A stretch of DNA of 64,000 nucleotides, from NCBI RefSeq assembly GCF_003026365.1, contig NZ_PYOM01000012.1:121629-185628 (forward strand), written 5' to 3'. Under the pieces are notes generated by a model, which searched no databases, was not told the DNA's origin, and worked only from the letters and a program-made list of their open reading frames with translations. The position numbers and the translations under genes were made by a program. Positions 28,999-38,158 of the stretch are shown here, in pieces. Position 1 is the stretch's first letter. Each line of letters starts with the position of its first letter. This DNA is from Photobacterium angustum (GTDB lineage: Bacteria; Pseudomonadota; Gammaproteobacteria; Enterobacterales; Vibrionaceae).

Positions 28999-30297
28999 TT
29001 ACCCCAATCGCCCTGCTTGCTTTAATACCCCATTAAATATCGATTCACTAATATCTGTAGGAAAATCGTTGGGTAATTGTTGTCGGACTTTTTCTATCGC
29101 ACTTGGCGCTTGGTTTTTCATTTCAGTCATTAATTCATTAGCACGTTGGGTCGAAAATCCAACCGCTTTAGCTGTACTTAAAAAATGGCGAGGCTGAATG
29201 GTTTGCCATTTGTAATATTTCTTGGTGCCCGTTAATGCCATTGCCATCTTTGCTTTCTGTTTCGGAATGCTGTTTGAATCCATTAAAGGATAAGCAGAAA
29301 TGATGTCGTATAGTGGCGTCATGCTGTAACGGCTTTCAGGTTCTAGAAATAAGCTGAAGTTTTTACCGTGTCCATCAATGGCTGCTAACAACCAAAACAA
29401 GATCTGTGCTTTGAAAAACACTTCTCGATCTTGGGTTGATGTGCGTGAACCTAATAGAAATTGCATGATACTGGCAATATTTGGCCCACCGTCTGATTCA
29501 TATTTTAATGCGGGTGCAACACCTAACGCTTGACACATGTCTTCTTGGGGCAAACGCATTAGCCAACTGCCGTCTTGCGACCATCGACGATCAAAGCGCG
29601 TTAACGCCAATGCTTTTACATCTTCAACATTGATTATGGTGGCATCGTTCACTTCAAAGCCAAATGCCGTCGCGATTTTTAAACATAACCATTCGTTTTC
29701 ACAGCTATCGCTTAAGTCTATGTTTTTGTGCGGTAAGATCCCGATTGGCAATTTCAGAATATGGCTGGTTGGGGTCGAACCTAACGGTAAATGCCACTGA
29801 TTTTGATACCATAACAAGCCCGTTTTTTCCTGTGCGCCTGCAATAGATATACGAAAGTCGTCCATATCATCTAGCATGCCGAGTGGCGCATCACTTTGGT
29901 AACCTCGTAATACCTGTGCCATTCGAGATTCGGTTAATGGTTCTGCTTGTATTTGCCTTACATCCTGTAGGCTATGTTGTGGTGAATAAAGCTGAATAGC
30001 ACCAACACAATCGCCGCCTATCTTACTTAATAAATCAAACGGTCGTTTAGTGGCTGCTTGAAAACGAGACTGAATACGACTGCGAATTTCTTCATTATCA
30101 GGCAATAAGTTATCGAAGAAATTGTAAGGAATATCACCATGATAAGCATCGTGGCGTAACGGCATAGAAAGTGAGATCGCACGGGCTCCTGCTCGTGATA
30201 ACCATGTTGGATCATATTGAAACGATATAGCACCAGAGCTTGCTTTGGTTAAGCTGCCGACTAAGATCCCATTCATTGCAACCGTTAACACATCCAT
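28999..30297 (-). CDS. hipA: HipA-type serine/threonine kinase toxin
   Basis: A 432-residue kinase toxin. The N-terminal subdomain has FFDNLLPDNEEIRSRI and PFDLLSKIGGDCVGAI. The ISIAGAQEKTG loop contains the autophosphorylated-Ser region. The kinase core has AIDGHGKNFS (catalytic Asp) and TPLYDIISAYP (metal-binding Asp). E. coli HipA phosphorylates glutamyl-tRNA synthetase and causes dormancy; the same target is assumed here. I chose the ATG at 30297, 3 bases past the hipB stop. A GTG at 30306 would overlap hipB. Confidence 0.92.
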   Translation of the reverse strand: MDVLTVAMNGILVGSLTKASSGAISFQYDPTWLSRAGARAISLSMPLRHDAYHGDIPYNFFDNLLPDNEEIRSRIQSRFQAATKRPFDLLSKIGGDCVGAIQLYSPQHSLQDVRQIQAEPLTESRMAQVLRGYQSDAPLGMLDDMDDFRISIAGAQEKTGLLWYQNQWHLPLGSTPTSHILKLPIGILPHKNIDLSDSCENEWLCLKIATAFGFEVNDATIINVEDVKALALTRFDRRWSQDGSWLMRLPQEDMCQALGVAPALKYESDGGPNIASIMQFLLGSRTSTQDREVFFKAQILFWLLAAIDGHGKNFSLFLEPESRYSMTPLYDIISAYPLMDSNSIPKQKAKMAMALTGTKKYYKWQTIQPRHFLSTAKAVGFSTQRANELMTEMKNQAPSAIEKVRQQLPNDFPTDISESIFNGVLKQAGRLG

Positions 30298-30299
30298 GT

Positions 30300-30569
30300 T
30301 TACCACTCCTCATTCCATTTCTGTTCTGTGGTGTGTGGTTCGGTGTTTGTGTTACGCGGTTGAACATGCAGTTCTAAATCTAATGCGGCGAGTAATTTAA
30401 AAAGCGTTTCTAGCTTGGTACTTTCTGGGTTATTTTCAAACGCAGATACGGTGGTTTGTTTAATACCGACCAGTTTAGCTGTATCACTTTGGGTTCTGCT
30501 TTGGGCTTTACGTTGATCTCGCACTGCATTGGCGAGCATTTTAGCTGATGTGATTTGCATGGTTCCCAC
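30300..30569 (-). CDS. hipB: HipB-type antitoxin and autorepressor
   Basis: An 89-residue Xre-family helix-turn-helix protein. The HTH is at about residues 14-70 (TQSDTAKLVGIKQTTVSAFENNP), followed by a short C-terminal tail ending in NEEW. It neutralises HipA and represses the operon. The four operator boxes just upstream fit the HipB consensus TATCC-N8-GGATA. Confidence 0.93.
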   Translation of the reverse strand: MGTMQITSAKMLANAVRDQRKAQSRTQSDTAKLVGIKQTTVSAFENNPESTKLETLFKLLAALDLELHVQPRNTNTEPHTTEQKWNEEW

Positions 30570-30576
30570 TTTAAAT

Positions 30577-30675
30577 TATCCGCTATAAAGGATATTTAAA
30601 GTATATCCCTTACAGCGGATATTTTCAATTTATTCGCTATAAGGGATATTACTGCATTATCCCCTGTAGCGGATA
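30577..30675 (-). promoter_or_regulatory. Four HipB operators spaced exactly 27 bp apart
   Basis: Boxes start at 30577 (TATCC-GCTATAAA-GGATA), 30604 (TATCC-CTTACAGC-GGATA), 30631 (TATTC-GCTATAAG-GGATA, one mismatch) and 30658 (TATCC-CCTGTAGC-GGATA). They fit the known E. coli HipB operator TATCC-N8-GGATA. They lie directly upstream of hipB and must overlap its promoter. The regular 27-bp step suggests cooperative HipB/HipAB binding. Confidence 0.88.
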
Positions 30676-30698
30676 ATACGTTGAGCTAAGTGAGGCAA

Positions 30699-31238
30699 TT
30701 AAAAACGGTAGCTTGTGCCGACATAGAAATTGTTCATAGTTAAAATGGAGCTGTCAGCAAACTGGTAACCTACGTTGATACCCATTCCGTTGTGGAAGCG
30801 TTTTTCCCAACCCACTTGCAGATCGGCACCAACCTTACTCTCATTATGTTTTACGTTATTCATCTTGTAATCAACATCGTGATAAGCAACACCAACTTTC
30901 GCGTACAATGCATTACCATGACTTAATGGATATTGCCCGTACAGTGATAAACGTGGCCCACCGTATGACGATACATCAGCAGATGACAGCAAGCTGGTAA
31001 AGTCGCTAAAAATACCATCATAGCTTCGGGTATAACCAGCTTCTACCCCCATGTAATCGCTAAGCATATGACGGTAATAGATATCAAATGCCACGGTATC
31101 GCCATCATTGGCATCGTATTTTAAATTAAAATCTTGGGTACCATAGCCAATAGATCCACCAATGATATTCTCGTTCGCTACTGCAGTTTGAGATAGCAGA
31201 GTAAGTGATAATAAAATGAAAACTGTTTTTAATTGCAT
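30699..31238 (-). CDS. Outer-membrane beta-barrel protein
   Basis: A 179-residue protein with a signal peptide ending AVA (about residue 21). The mature part is made of alternating amphipathic strands (FDIYYRHML, MGVEAGYTRS, PRLSLYGQYPL, ALYAKVGVAYHDV, VGADLQVGWEKRF, GINVGYQF) and ends NFYVGTSYRF with the terminal aromatic expected of outer-membrane barrels. An eight-stranded OmpW/OmpA-like barrel is likely. It is monocistronic, and its 3' end lies beside the hip operators. Confidence 0.85.
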   Translation of the reverse strand: MQLKTVFILLSLTLLSQTAVANENIIGGSIGYGTQDFNLKYDANDGDTVAFDIYYRHMLSDYMGVEAGYTRSYDGIFSDFTSLLSSADVSSYGGPRLSLYGQYPLSHGNALYAKVGVAYHDVDYKMNNVKHNESKVGADLQVGWEKRFHNGMGINVGYQFADSSILTMNNFYVGTSYRF

Positions 31239-31576
31239 GTTAACTCCTATCAGTAAACAGACTTACGCTATAAGCTTATTTATTGATATTTATGTATTTT
31301 TTATAATTATATGAATAAGTAAAAGCAGACGGTTGATCTACTATGTGACTGACGCCACTTGTTTAGGTCGGCAAGTATATGAATAGATTATTAACACAAA
31401 CTGAACGGTGTACAATTTCTAATTGTGTGAGGAATATTTAGCTAGCTATAGATTGACTGTATGCATCTAATATTAAGTAAAAAACCAACACATAAGCTGA
31501 GTTATTAAAAAAGGAATAAACATGGTTGTTTATTCCTTTTGTGAATTTATATTTAAAAGCAGATATTGTTTGTATC
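31239..31576. other. Intergenic, 338 bases between trhO and the beta-barrel gene
   Basis: It holds the trhO terminator (31506-31540) and the promoter region of the barrel gene. Nothing else stands out. Confidence 0.5.
31506..31540 (-). terminator. Terminator of trhO
   Basis: Near-perfect stem AAAAGGAATAAACA / TTTATTCCTTTT. Leftward reading gives a T-rich tail. Confidence 0.75.
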
Positions 31577-32560
31577 TTACTTTTTAGCTGAGCGTTGCTG
31601 CTCTTTATGGGCCAGTTTGGCTTTTTTACGTTGCTCTATCAGTTGAGCTGCATCACCACCGACATGAGTTTCGCCACGCGCATTCGCTAACTGCACTTGT
31701 TTTTCACGTTCACGGAAACGGGCTTTTTGCTCATCGCTGTGTTTATCAATACATTTTGGACAACTTACACCCTTTTCAAAATGCTCTGATAATTGCTCTT
31801 CTTGTGTGATTGGTAATCGACAGGCATTACACACATCGTAATCACTTTTTTCTAGTTGGTGGTTTACTGCAACTCGCCCATCAAACACATAGCAGTCACC
31901 TTCCCACATGCTTTCTTCTTGTGGGACTTCTTCAAGGTATTTAAGAATGCCACCTTCAAGGTGATAAACTTCTTCAAACCCTTGTTCTTTCATGTATGCG
32001 GTTGATTTTTCACAACGGATACCGCCAGTACAGAACATCGCAACCTTTTTGTGTTTGTTAGGATCGAGGTTATCTTTCACGTATTGCGGGAATTCGCGGA
32101 AGGTTTCTGTATTTGGATTTACGGCGTTTTTGAATGTACCAATATCGACTTCGTAATCGTTACGAGTATCAACCAGAACAACATCAGGATCTGAAATTAA
32201 TGCATTCCATTCGTTAGGTTTTACGTAGGTTCCCACTACGTGACGAGGATCGATCCCCTCTACACCCATAGTAACGATTTCTTTCTTCAGTTTTACCTTG
32301 GTGCGGTTAAATGGCTGCTCTGCATTAAATGATTCTTTATAAACAACGTCAGCTAAGCGCGGATCTTGTTTAAACCAGGCAAGTAACGCATCAATAGATT
32401 CTCGTTTACCTGCTACGGTGCCATTGATCCCTTCACTTGCCAGAAGCAATGTGCCACGAATGTGATTAGCTTCGAGCAATTCAGTTAATGGTTGGCGAAT
32501 TTCTTGGTAGTTATCTAATGCGACAAATTTATACAGCGCACATACAACGTATTGAGACAT
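31577..32560 (-). CDS. trhO: tRNA U34 hydroxylase TrhO (rhodanese family, YceA)
   Basis: A 327-residue protein. An N-terminal UPF0176-type domain (about 1-95: [22 protein letters not shown]) is followed by a rhodanese domain with [20 protein letters not shown] and the active loop [14 protein letters not shown]-terminal Cys-rich segment (CNACRLP...CPKC) and a basic tail follow. TrhO hydroxylates uridine 34 of several tRNAs with O2. It is monocistronic. Confidence 0.95.
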   Translation of the reverse strand: MSQYVVCALYKFVALDNYQEIRQPLTELLEANHIRGTLLLASEGINGTVAGKRESIDALLAWFKQDPRLADVVYKESFNAEQPFNRTKVKLKKEIVTMGVEGIDPRHVVGTYVKPNEWNALISDPDVVLVDTRNDYEVDIGTFKNAVNPNTETFREFPQYVKDNLDPNKHKKVAMFCTGGIRCEKSTAYMKEQGFEEVYHLEGGILKYLEEVPQEESMWEGDCYVFDGRVAVNHQLEKSDYDVCNACRLPITQEEQLSEHFEKGVSCPKCIDKHSDEQKARFREREKQVQLANARGETHVGGDAAQLIEQRKKAKLAHKEQQRSAKK

Positions 32561-32830
32561 GTTTCTTCCTTCTGCGAGCTGGAGCGTAAATCCAGTGCTT
32601 TATGTATTCTATTTATAATAGTGAGTTTAAAACTTGCGCAGTATAGCTAAGACAATGTGTAACAAAAACCAACTAAAAATAGGGAAATACCCCTTTTTTG
32701 TTTCTTTAAAATTCCATTAATCTTCAAACACTTTTCACATCAATATTAAAGGTAACTTTAACTTATTGATTCTTATGTTATTTGTTAATATCTGATAATT
32801 ATTAAGGTTGTTGAACATATAGATTGAACT

Positions 32831-33346
32831 ATGAATACTAAAGCAGACAGTTCTACGATTAAAAGAGATACGGTAATAAATATGAAAAAAAATACGATGA
32901 AAGAAAAAAAGCCGCTTTATCGGAAAGTGAATACTAGAACTCGAGGTGTTCGGCATCTTCACGGTAGCGACTATAGTAAAACTCGGCATAGAAGTGATGT
33001 GTTGACAGGTATGAGTAAAGGCCTTCAACGCGGATTAGATTACACGCCTCTCTATAAGTTTTTACTGTCCAAAGTTGGCAATTGTTGGAATGAGATTTAT
33101 AGCGAAGCTATTTCTCGATTGGATAAACCCGATCCTATTTTTAATATGGTTGCCAAACGGCAAGACTTAGGTAACGACATAATACTTGAAAGTGAAAGTA
33201 CATATTTTAGTGGTTTATATATTGATACCGATGGCACACTGCAAGTGGTTAACCCTGATATAAATGAAGATAGCCTAAAGCCGTTTTGTAAATGCTGTAC
33301 ACATACATTTAATGGTATTCCTTTTAGCCAAAAATATACTGTTTAA
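32831..33346 (+). CDS. Conserved protein of unknown function with a Cys-rich C-terminus
   Basis: A 171-residue protein with a very basic N-terminal 60 residues (KPLYRKVNTRTRGVRH...). A helical core follows (DYTPLYKFLLSKVGNCWNEIYSEAISRLD). The end contains KPFCKCCTHTFNGIPF, which could bind a metal. Later ATGs at codons 18 and 23 are possible starts. No signal peptide. I recall similar orphan proteins but no function; a nucleic-acid-binding role would fit the charge and is only a guess. Confidence 0.65.
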   Translation: MNTKADSSTIKRDTVINMKKNTMKEKKPLYRKVNTRTRGVRHLHGSDYSKTRHRSDVLTGMSKGLQRGLDYTPLYKFLLSKVGNCWNEIYSEAISRLDKPDPIFNMVAKRQDLGNDIILESESTYFSGLYIDTDGTLQVVNPDINEDSLKPFCKCCTHTFNGIPFSQKYTV

Positions 33347-33460
33347 AAACGGAAAATAAAGTATCTTAGAAAATATTTGGTTTTAATTTGATTTTTGTGA
33401 GCTTTTATAATCTTACGTTCATTATATTAACTATTAACGATTACCAAATTGATATGAATA

Positions 33461-33856
33461 ATGAATATTAAAAAATTATGCTCAGCGTTAATGCTGGGGT
33501 TATTATTAACAGGTTGTGCAGCAAGTAATGTTTCTTCATCTAATGTGCCTGATTTACCTATTAGTCAGAAAACTAAAGGGCGGATTTATATTATTAAATC
33601 TGATTTACTAAACAATGTAAAATACACAGAAGTAGGTAAAGTAAAAGCTAATGCTAGATATGGCTATGACAGTGTGGTGACTTTATACCCACTATTAGCA
33701 GATGAAGCGAGAAAAATTGGTGCCAATGCCGTTATTAATTTATATGGTGGTCATACTGTTACTGCTTTTTCTTGGGGAGCTCCTTATACCGGCGGCACAG
33801 CAATTAAAGTTGAAGATATTGAGCAATTAAAACAATATGACGTAGACGTTTATTAG
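33461..33856 (+). CDS. Small lipoprotein with a YbjQ-like heavy-metal-binding-type fold
   Basis: A 131-residue protein with the lipobox LLTGC (Cys19). The mature part has the alternation seen in YbjQ/SHOCT-associated domains (TEVGKVKANARYGY...LADEARKIGANAVINLYGGHTV). It is probably anchored in the outer membrane and its function is unknown. Strong terminator at 33905. Confidence 0.7.
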   Translation: MNIKKLCSALMLGLLLTGCAASNVSSSNVPDLPISQKTKGRIYIIKSDLLNNVKYTEVGKVKANARYGYDSVVTLYPLLADEARKIGANAVINLYGGHTVTAFSWGAPYTGGTAIKVEDIEQLKQYDVDVY

Positions 33857-33904
33857 CCCTATTTCTTTGATAATCTTTTTTATAATCTACTCTATTACCG
33901 TTTG

Positions 33905-33939
33905 CCTGTACTGAAGCTATTAGTACAGGTTTTTTTTTA
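33905..33939 (+). terminator. Terminator of the small lipoprotein gene
   Basis: Perfect 8-base stem CCTGTACT / AGTACAGG with a 9-base loop, then nine T residues. The 33857-34209 gap otherwise holds no convincing gene; a 78-codon frame here runs through the terminator and is rejected. Confidence 0.9.
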
Positions 33940-34209
33940 TCCTAATAAAGCTCACTTCTATATTCGCCTGTATAAAAACAGCCCAACAAGTGACAATGTA
34001 ACAGATGTGGGTGTGATTGATAGTTATAATCACTTGTTATTTTTTAAACATATCGTCTTTTTAGATTTCAATTATTTTATAATAATATCAGTTTGTTACT
34101 TAATGTTTTATTTTGGTTTGGTTTTTATGTGGTTATAGTTTAGACGAAAAAGACGGATTTCCATAAGCTGAGCACAATTCAGAAAACACAAAAAATTGAG
34201 AGGGTTTAA

Positions 34210-35334
34210 ATGACTTCTTATAGAAAACTATTATTAGCATCATCACTTATTATACTTGCTGGTTGTAATTCAGGGTCAAGTTCTGATGCTAAGTATACAA
34301 TTACTAAGGAAGTAATTAAGCCCGCGGCAGATTATAATTTTAATGCTGAAGAAATTTCACAACTTGTAAAGAACCGTGAAGAGTATCTTAGAAGTATTGA
34401 TCTTACTTTTGACGGGACAGTTTATAATCGCGTTAAGTTCGCACACCAAGTACTTGACGACACAATTGTTGTGAAATTAGCAGATAATTACGATCATAAT
34501 ATTGATTTAATGATTGAATTTGACGATGACGCTCAGTGTGTTATTTATAAAAAGGACAAGTACAGAGAAGTCTTTGACTGTGGTGAGATTAATAAACCCG
34601 AACCAGATGATAATTCAACCTTTATTCAATCAACATCAACACCAAACATGAATAATGTTATATTAAATTATGATAATGATAAGATTGAAGAGTTACCGAT
34701 GATTGGTTCAACATTACTATCGGTTGAATATTACAGTGACAATATTGATATTATAACATCATTTGCATTTAAAGATTTTTATAACGACCTTTTAAAAGGT
34801 CATGAGGATATTACTGAACGCGAACTCAATCTTTCATCATTAGGTTTAACTACGTATCAACAACTATCTAAAATTGTTGAAGACTATTACGGTCAGGGCA
34901 TGTTGATCAAGTTTGATAATCATATTGGTGGCAGTATGGATGATGATATCAATATGTATACCGGTTTGATGATTCGAGATAATCATATGTCTACAATGGT
35001 TACTCGCAATGGTTCGGTATTCTCAGGCGGGACTGACTTATTTGCCGCTGGTGAGGAACGCTATTTACAACTAGCTCAGCCTGTGGCGAATATTGAAATC
35101 ACGAAACAAGTAGGCGTTCATAGCTGGTCTGAAGGCGATAAAACAGCAAAAGAATTCCCATTTACAGATTTAAGTCATCGTAAACAAGCGACCTATTTTA
35201 AAACTATGCTTGGTGATAAAGGTGTTGATTTCTACATGTACACATTAGATTCTGCACCTGCAAGTGGTGAACATTGGGTCACGAAAAAAGAATCTGATAA
35301 ATATGGTTTAATCATGATTACCTATTTCGATTAA
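34210..35334 (+). CDS. Lipoprotein of unknown function
   Basis: A 374-residue protein with a lipobox LAGC (Cys19), then a Ser-rich linker and a mixed alpha/beta mature part rich in Asp. Repeated short strands occur (VVKLADNYDHNIDLMIEFDD, INMYTGLMIRDN). There is no recognisable catalytic motif. The start has GAGAGGG 7-10 bases upstream. It is likely an outer- or inner-membrane lipoprotein, and I do not recognise the family. Confidence 0.75.
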   Translation: MTSYRKLLLASSLIILAGCNSGSSSDAKYTITKEVIKPAADYNFNAEEISQLVKNREEYLRSIDLTFDGTVYNRVKFAHQVLDDTIVVKLADNYDHNIDLMIEFDDDAQCVIYKKDKYREVFDCGEINKPEPDDNSTFIQSTSTPNMNNVILNYDNDKIEELPMIGSTLLSVEYYSDNIDIITSFAFKDFYNDLLKGHEDITERELNLSSLGLTTYQQLSKIVEDYYGQGMLIKFDNHIGGSMDDDINMYTGLMIRDNHMSTMVTRNGSVFSGGTDLFAAGEERYLQLAQPVANIEITKQVGVHSWSEGDKTAKEFPFTDLSHRKQATYFKTMLGDKGVDFYMYTLDSAPASGEHWVTKKESDKYGLIMITYFD

Positions 35335-35352
35335 TATCGATTTATAGCTAAT

Positions 35353-35387
35353 AAAAAACCGACATGTTGTTAGCATGTCGGTTTTTT
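35353..35387. terminator. Bidirectional terminator, twin copy 1
   Basis: AAAAAACCGACATG / CATGTCGGTTTTTT is a 14-base perfect stem with loop TTGTTAG. It ends the 34210 lipoprotein gene and can stop the convergent 35549 gene. Stem and loop are repeated identically at 35995. Confidence 0.85.
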
Positions 35388-35548
35388 AATAGAGACTTAT
35401 AAATTTTGAAGCTGTAAATCTTTGCTAATCAATAACAAAAACAGGTGTAGCATTAATTAACATATAATTTAGCTCTATTTTTCCAGGATACAAAAGGCAT
35501 GAAATAAAATGTAAATGCTATATTGAACTAATTATATTTATCAGTTCC

Positions 35549-35875
35549 TTATTTACAGTTAAATTCCATCATGACTTGATGTTCTGAATTTAGTAGATTA
35601 CCACCAAGTAAAATATTACTCGCGGTATTTGCAAGCTCTGTTGTGTTCTCATCCATAGCATGATTGAAATAATCATTTACAGAAATTACATAGTAAGATT
35701 TACCCAAATCTTTACATGTCTTTTCAGCAGTAGCATTTGCGATTCGTTTGGCTTCCTGCACACTGCTACCAGTTGCCTCTACAGTATAAGAATTTTCTTT
35801 AGGTGTAACAACGCCTAACTGTGATGCACATCCAGTAAGAGCAAGGAATAAAAATGGAATGATAATTTTTTTCAT
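35549..35875 (-). CDS. Small lipoprotein of unknown function
   Basis: A 108-residue protein with the lipobox LTGC (Cys15). Mature residues 30-75 resemble a short alpha/beta domain (SYTVEATGSSVQEAKRIANATAEKTC) of the kind seen in DUF4156/YecR-type lipoproteins. Function is unknown. It is flanked on both sides by the same terminator hairpin. Confidence 0.65.
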   Translation of the reverse strand: MKKIIIPFLFLALTGCASQLGVVTPKENSYTVEATGSSVQEAKRIANATAEKTCKDLGKSYYVISVNDYFNHAMDENTTELANTASNILLGGNLLNSEHQVMMEFNCK

Positions 35876-35994
35876 AAACTATTAATTTCACTTATGTTTA
35901 AGCTTGACTTTTAATCATATCGGTACTTTTTTGATACATCAATGTTTTTATTTTGAAGATAAACCTTGATGTACTCATTATTTTAAGTATAAGT

Positions 35995-36030
35995 AAAAAA
36001 CCGACATGTTGTTAGCATGTCGGTTCTTTT
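35995..36030. terminator. Terminator, twin copy 2 (end of lepB)
   Basis: Same stem and loop as at 35353: AAAAAACCGACATG-TTGTTAG-CATGTCGGTT. In the leftward direction it gives a T6 tail and closes lepB, 30 bases after its stop. Confidence 0.85.
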
Positions 36031-36059
36031 GGTTTTTATCTTGTTGCTTGGTTATCGAT

Positions 36060-36938
36060 CTAATGAATGCTTCCAATGCGATTGAAGCGAACACCATTAG
36101 GTAACCAATGTGGCCATATTGAGTCTGGGTTATGGTTGAAAGTAAAGCTGATCCAAATAAAGGTCGCTTTACCCACTAAGTTCTGCTCTGGCATAAAGCC
36201 CCAGTAACGGCTATCTAAGCTATTATCTCGGTTGTCACCCATCGCAAAGTAATGACCCTTTGGCACTACCCATACACCCATTGGTTGACCTGGCTGTTGG
36301 TAATAACGATTAATTTGCTCTGGTAGAGTTGGATCACGCAGAATATGGTGAGTCACTTTACCTAGTTCTTCTTTATACTCGTTTAGGTCTGTACCTAATT
36401 CAGTGAATTTGGTTAAGCCAACATATTGTTTTGGTACTTCTTTTGCTACTGGACATACTTTCTGTCCGTTACAAGCTGGTTTGATATAAAGGGTTTTGTT
36501 TTGATAAATAATAGTATCACCCGGTAAACCAACTACGCGTTTGATTAAATCAATTTTAGGGTTTGATGGATCAATAAATACTGTTATGTCACCACGTTGT
36601 GGCTTACCTGTTGGTATTAGTGTTTTATGGAAAATAGGATCGCGTAGGCCGTAAGCGAACTTTTCTACCCCAATAAAATCACCAGGAACCAATGTTGGCT
36701 GCATGGAGCCACTTGGAATTTGGAAAGGTTCGATAATAAATGATCGAATAATTAAAATAGCAAATAACACCGGAAACATTGAGCGTGCTTGAGCAACCCA
36801 ACCTGTATTCTCCTGTTTAAGCTCTTCTCGTTTAGGTTGCCACACGAACTTATCTAACGCGAAAACAATACCTGTAATTAAGGTCGCGAGAGTAAGAATA
36901 AGTGAGAACATTTCTGCTGCGTTGAATACTGAAAGCAT
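36060..36938 (-). CDS. lepB: Signal peptidase I
   Basis: A 292-residue inner-membrane protease. An N-terminal helix (about 8-28) precedes a second helix (about 53-68), then IPSGSMQPTL with catalytic Ser78, DLIKRVVGLPGD with the general-base Lys133, and the final GDNRDNSLDSRYWGF box. It removes signal peptides at the periplasmic face. E. coli LepB has 324 residues. Here the gene is not beside lepA or rnc, its usual neighbours in gammaproteobacteria, so it may be a second, divergent copy. Confidence 0.94.
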   Translation of the reverse strand: MLSVFNAAEMFSLILTLATLITGIVFALDKFVWQPKREELKQENTGWVAQARSMFPVLFAILIIRSFIIEPFQIPSGSMQPTLVPGDFIGVEKFAYGLRDPIFHKTLIPTGKPQRGDITVFIDPSNPKIDLIKRVVGLPGDTIIYQNKTLYIKPACNGQKVCPVAKEVPKQYVGLTKFTELGTDLNEYKEELGKVTHHILRDPTLPEQINRYYQQPGQPMGVWVVPKGHYFAMGDNRDNSLDSRYWGFMPEQNLVGKATFIWISFTFNHNPDSIWPHWLPNGVRFNRIGSIH

Positions 36939-37103
36939 GTGCTATCCCAAAAACTGTGTAAATAGAATAATCTACAAATAATAGTATTGCGTATTGAACA
37001 TGATTAATGTGCTAAATAAAACGGCTATATTTTGGAAACTATGATCCCACTATATTGATATATGTGATTTCATCAATTTAAATAATATTCTATGTTGCTC
37101 ATT

Positions 37104-37508
37104 TTATTCATAATTGCAGAATTCTAATTGATTAACAGAATAAAGTGTCAAGCCAAGGCCAAGATTGAATTCAGCGAGTCGTTTAATGATGCTAGGGCTT
37201 AAAAACTCGGTAAATGCCAAATGTTGTGAAGATGCTTCATAACCAATGTTTACGCATTTGTGTTCAATTTCATCCCATTCCTGTTTGGCTTTATTAGGCA
37301 TAGCGTTTAGCCATTGGCAATGTTGTTCTATGCAATCATTTGGATTATCTAGTGGTTCAAAAGAAAGATTAGTAGCCCAATATGGGTCATGTTCATTTGG
37401 TGGATAAACTTCGCAACATGTATCTTGCTGTTTGACAAATGCAGCTAAGAATGGAAAAGGTTTGTGTGAGCGTATTTCTAGATCAACCGTGATATAGCGT
37501 GTTTTCAT
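37104..37508 (-). CDS. Small soluble protein of unknown function
   Basis: A 134-residue protein without a signal peptide. The pattern KTRYITVDLEIRSHKPFPFLAAF, then EVYPPN...YWATNLSFEP, then WDEIEHKCVNIGYEA suggests a compact alpha/beta domain of the type often found as an immunity or DUF4279-like protein, but no family is claimed. Only codon structure and a reasonable start support it. Confidence 0.55.
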   Translation of the reverse strand: MKTRYITVDLEIRSHKPFPFLAAFVKQQDTCCEVYPPNEHDPYWATNLSFEPLDNPNDCIEQHCQWLNAMPNKAKQEWDEIEHKCVNIGYEASSQHLAFTEFLSPSIIKRLAEFNLGLGLTLYSVNQLEFCNYE

Positions 37509-37754
37509 AACTGAACCTGTTTTTTAACGAACATAAATGACATAAAAATAAATTAATTATGCTATTTATGCATGTAATTACCTTGCAATATATTACCATC
37601 TGAAGTGGCAAAATAATGCTAACGGTTTGTTTGGCATTTGTTTGTTTTACGACCCAACTCCTGCTCAAAAATTGGTCTTAATGTATAAAATCATCACTCT
37701 ATGTAATTAATTTATAAAATATTCCTTTAACGGCTGTTATTCTTCTGGCGTATT

Positions 37755-38078
37755 ATGTTACTTTTTATGTATAGCAGCATATTAAACAGAGTTACTAGAA
37801 TGAAGATGCCCATAGCTACAAACAAAATATTTTTTTACGCGTCGTTAGTTTCTACTATTGTTTATACTTGCGAGTTATTGTACTTAACGCTACATAGGAC
37901 AACCACTCTGCCCCATTGCATTATTATTGCCCTTTTAAAATGCGTGGCAAGCTGCATTATCTGTTTAATTTCATTACAATCTATCTATCATAAGCGTGAA
38001 GATAAATTTAATGAGCGAATGCAAAAGTATGATGATCCTACTTTAAATCAAGAGAGCTCTGAAAATAAACACCGATAG
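37755..38078 (+). CDS. Small two-helix membrane protein
   Basis: A 107-residue frame with hydrophobic segments at about 25-46 and 54-76 and a charged C-terminal tail. The true start could be the ATG at 37800 or 37806. No clear ribosome site. Unknown function. Confidence 0.45.
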   Translation: MLLFMYSSILNRVTRMKMPIATNKIFFYASLVSTIVYTCELLYLTLHRTTTLPHCIIIALLKCVASCIICLISLQSIYHKREDKFNERMQKYDDPTLNQESSENKHR

Positions 38079-38158
38079 TGAGTGTCTTAAGCCTAGCTTC
38101 AGCTTCTTTGAGATATAAAGCATTTCGGTTAATGTAACCAATACGTTAAGGGTAAAAA

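Noticed and set aside
33902..34138. 78-codon frame after the small lipoprotein gene
   Set aside because: It runs through a strong terminator hairpin and has no ribosome site.
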